Source: a virus
IMG/VR virus record: IMGVR_UViG_3300035670_007423
Coordinates: 1-38,245 of that record
Direction: 5' to 3' (one strand)
Length of the DNA: 38,245 nt
Shown: positions 37,086-38,245 of the stretch, piece by piece
Numbering within the stretch: the stretch's first letter is position 1
Layout of the letters: each line of letters opens with the position of its first letter
Translations under genes and position numbers: made by a program
Notes under the pieces: generated by a model
The model's input: the letters and a program-made list of their open reading frames with translations, nothing else
Database searches by the model: none
Told to the model about the DNA's origin: nothing

Positions 37086-38245
37086 TTATGGGTTATCGTG
37101 CTTTACAACAAGTTGTGTCGTTGACACTGATACCCCGACCTTCCTCGAGTTCGTTCCAGCGGTGACGGAGATCGTTCCCGTCGCGTTCCCGAGATAGTAC
37201 GTTTTCCCAATTGTAAGACCAGAGAGGCCAGAAACCGCCCCAGTAGTTACAACATTGACCGTACTTCCTTTTGTTGCTGCGTTACTGGCAAAGCCAATAA
37301 AGTTATTGTAGCTACTCGCAATAGCCCCATTTGCGATAGTCGGGAAGATCACGCCAAGTGTACTCGAAGCATTTGCCGCAAACTCAAAGTCATTTCCCGC
37401 AGTCGCAGTCCATGAACTGCCAGAGTCAGCGGAAGTTATGTATTGTCCACCCGCATACGGATTCGTATTTGCGTAATACGCTTTTGCTCCTGTTCCGGTA
37501 CACCGTGCGACAGCCGCGTAAACCGTATTTGGTTCCACTGAAACAGGAGTTGAAAAGGTAACCCAGTATCCTTGTGCGCCAGCAGCGAGAGCGGGAGTCG
37601 TTGCGGTCTTTGATTCTATGTCTGCTCCGGTAGGAAGTCCTGCGGATGTATTGCGAATAGAAGCAGTACACGTCCCACCTCCTGCATCGAGCAATGTCCA
37701 CCGTACAGCAACAACCTGATTCGCCCAATAATCTGTCGTAAACGTCTGCGCAAACCATTTCGTGATCGGATTCGTGTCGTAGGTCACAGCATTATTCGTA
37801 TCCTGTGCAACATCACGGATTTCAAGATCATTGAGAACAAAGACGGCATCCCCGGCAGAGATCGTCCCACCAGCAGTTCCAGAATAACCGTTATCTCCAC
37901 CGGTTACCGTTCCAGCGAATGTCACTGGTCCAGTGAACGTACTCGATGCCTGTGACACGAACCCACCTCCGAAAAGGAAGGTCCGTGCAAGTCCGAGGAA
38001 CGAGAAGTCGAGCGTCCCATCCGCAAGCGTGCGAGGGATCCATGAGCCGGCAAGTGTCGATGATGCCGCGACCATGCTGTTCGGGACTACCAACCGCCGC
38101 CCTGTCTCCCCGAGCGAAACTGTCGTGCTTGCCTGATCTGCCGTTGCGAGCTCGATAATGCCCGCAACTGTCTCCGATGCATCCGCAGCACCAGCGGAAC
38201 CGACCGTGTTCACGTAATTGACCGTTGCAAGCGTCGAAGTCCCGG
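37086..38245 (-). CDS. Tail-fibre-like protein (N-terminus outside window)
   Basis: The frame is open to the right edge; the first visible residues (TSTLATVNYVNTVGSAGAADASETVAG, read in parts) continue naturally upstream, so the GTG at 38213 is not the start. ASETVAGIIELAT is a common fibre linker phrase. Residues that follow hold a carbohydrate-binding-like domain (FAQTFTTDYW, WTLLDAGGGTCTASIRNTS, VSVEPNTVYAAVARC). The C-terminus repeats the pattern GLTIGKTYYLGNATGTISVTAG, typical of fibre and head-surface proteins, and ends LVVKHDNP. It probably binds the host surface. Upstream parts may include attachment to the virion. Confidence 0.8.
   Translation of the reverse strand, partial: GTSTLATVNYVNTVGSAGAADASETVAGIIELATADQASTTVSLGETGRRLVVPNSMVAASSTLAGSWIPRTLADGTLDFSFLGLARTFLFGGGFVSQASSTFTGPVTFAGTVTGGDNGYSGTAGGTISAGDAVFVLNDLEIRDVAQDTNNAVTYDTNPITKWFAQTFTTDYWANQVVAVRWTLLDAGGGTCTASIRNTSAGLPTGADIESKTATTPALAAGAQGYWVTFSTPVSVEPNTVYAAVARCTGTGAKAYYANTNPYAGGQYITSADSGSSWTATAGNDFEFAANASSTLGVIFPTIANGAIASSYNNFIGFASNAATKGSTVNVVTTGAVSGLSGLTIGKTYYLGNATGTISVTAGTNSRKVGVSVSTTQLVVKHDNP

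Overview
The window is a piece of a tailed double-stranded DNA phage genome (or a prophage cut from one). Almost everything is on the minus strand and is transcribed from the right edge to the left. Large terminase, portal, a probable scaffold, a HK97-type major capsid protein, a beta-helix virion protein, a lysis cassette and a tail-fibre-like protein are all recognisable. No tape-measure gene, tail tube or sheath is visible, and a giant polyvalent protein of the kind carried in short-tailed virions is present, so a podovirus-like particle is the best guess. No integrase or ribosomal gene was seen. The host is inferred to be a Patescibacteria/CPR (Parcubacteria-like) bacterium: the small KH-domain protein, the RNase H-like protein and the 60-residue holin-like protein resemble, from memory, families common in those genomes. 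This needs a database search.

Layout in the direction of transcription: (1) 38245-35484, tail-fibre-like protein (cut by the window edge) and a coiled-coil virion protein; (2) 35480-23532, one 3,982-residue polyvalent protein with an N6-adenine methyltransferase, an SF2 helicase, an ADP-ribosyltransferase-like fold, a zinc metallopeptidase and an LPD38-like C-terminal region; (3) 23535-22117, a lysis cassette of four genes joined by ATGA overlaps (33-residue membrane peptide, metallopeptidase-plus-muramidase endolysin, holin-like protein, 13-residue basic peptide); (4) 22105-21734 on the plus strand, a RusA-like resolvase; (5) 21458-17634, a ribbon-helix-helix regulator, a PD-(D/E)XK nuclease, a protein with an SSB-like acidic tail, five small unknown genes and a C5-cytosine methyltransferase; (6) 16841-17559 on the plus strand, a structured leader and four micro-genes; (7) 16736-14691, seven small genes; (8) 14601-4882, packaging and head genes in classical order (TerS, TerL, portal, scaffold, capsid), interrupted by a cluster of small acidic/basic proteins, the KH protein, a 545-base structured non-coding region and the RNase H-like protein; (9) 4805-1, beta-helix and other virion proteins followed by three glycosyltransferases (last one cut by the edge).

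Regulation: five minus-strand promoters can be proposed with a -35 of the form TTGCnn, a 17-base spacer and a recognisable -10. Four of them have a box TTATCCACA (identical to the consensus DnaA box; one copy has a mismatch) 7 to 19 bases upstream of the -35. Many genes overlap by ATGA and most minus-strand genes have no Shine-Dalgarno sequence, whereas the plus-strand micro-genes all have strong ones. Three genes end inside a GC hairpin whose loop contains the stop codon.

The most unusual items are the giant polyvalent protein with an exact 51-base internal duplication, the shared DnaA-box promoter layout, the plus-strand micro-gene cluster behind a nested-hairpin RNA, and the structured non-coding block at 7.05-7.6 kb. 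All functional names come from reading motifs by eye; no search was run.
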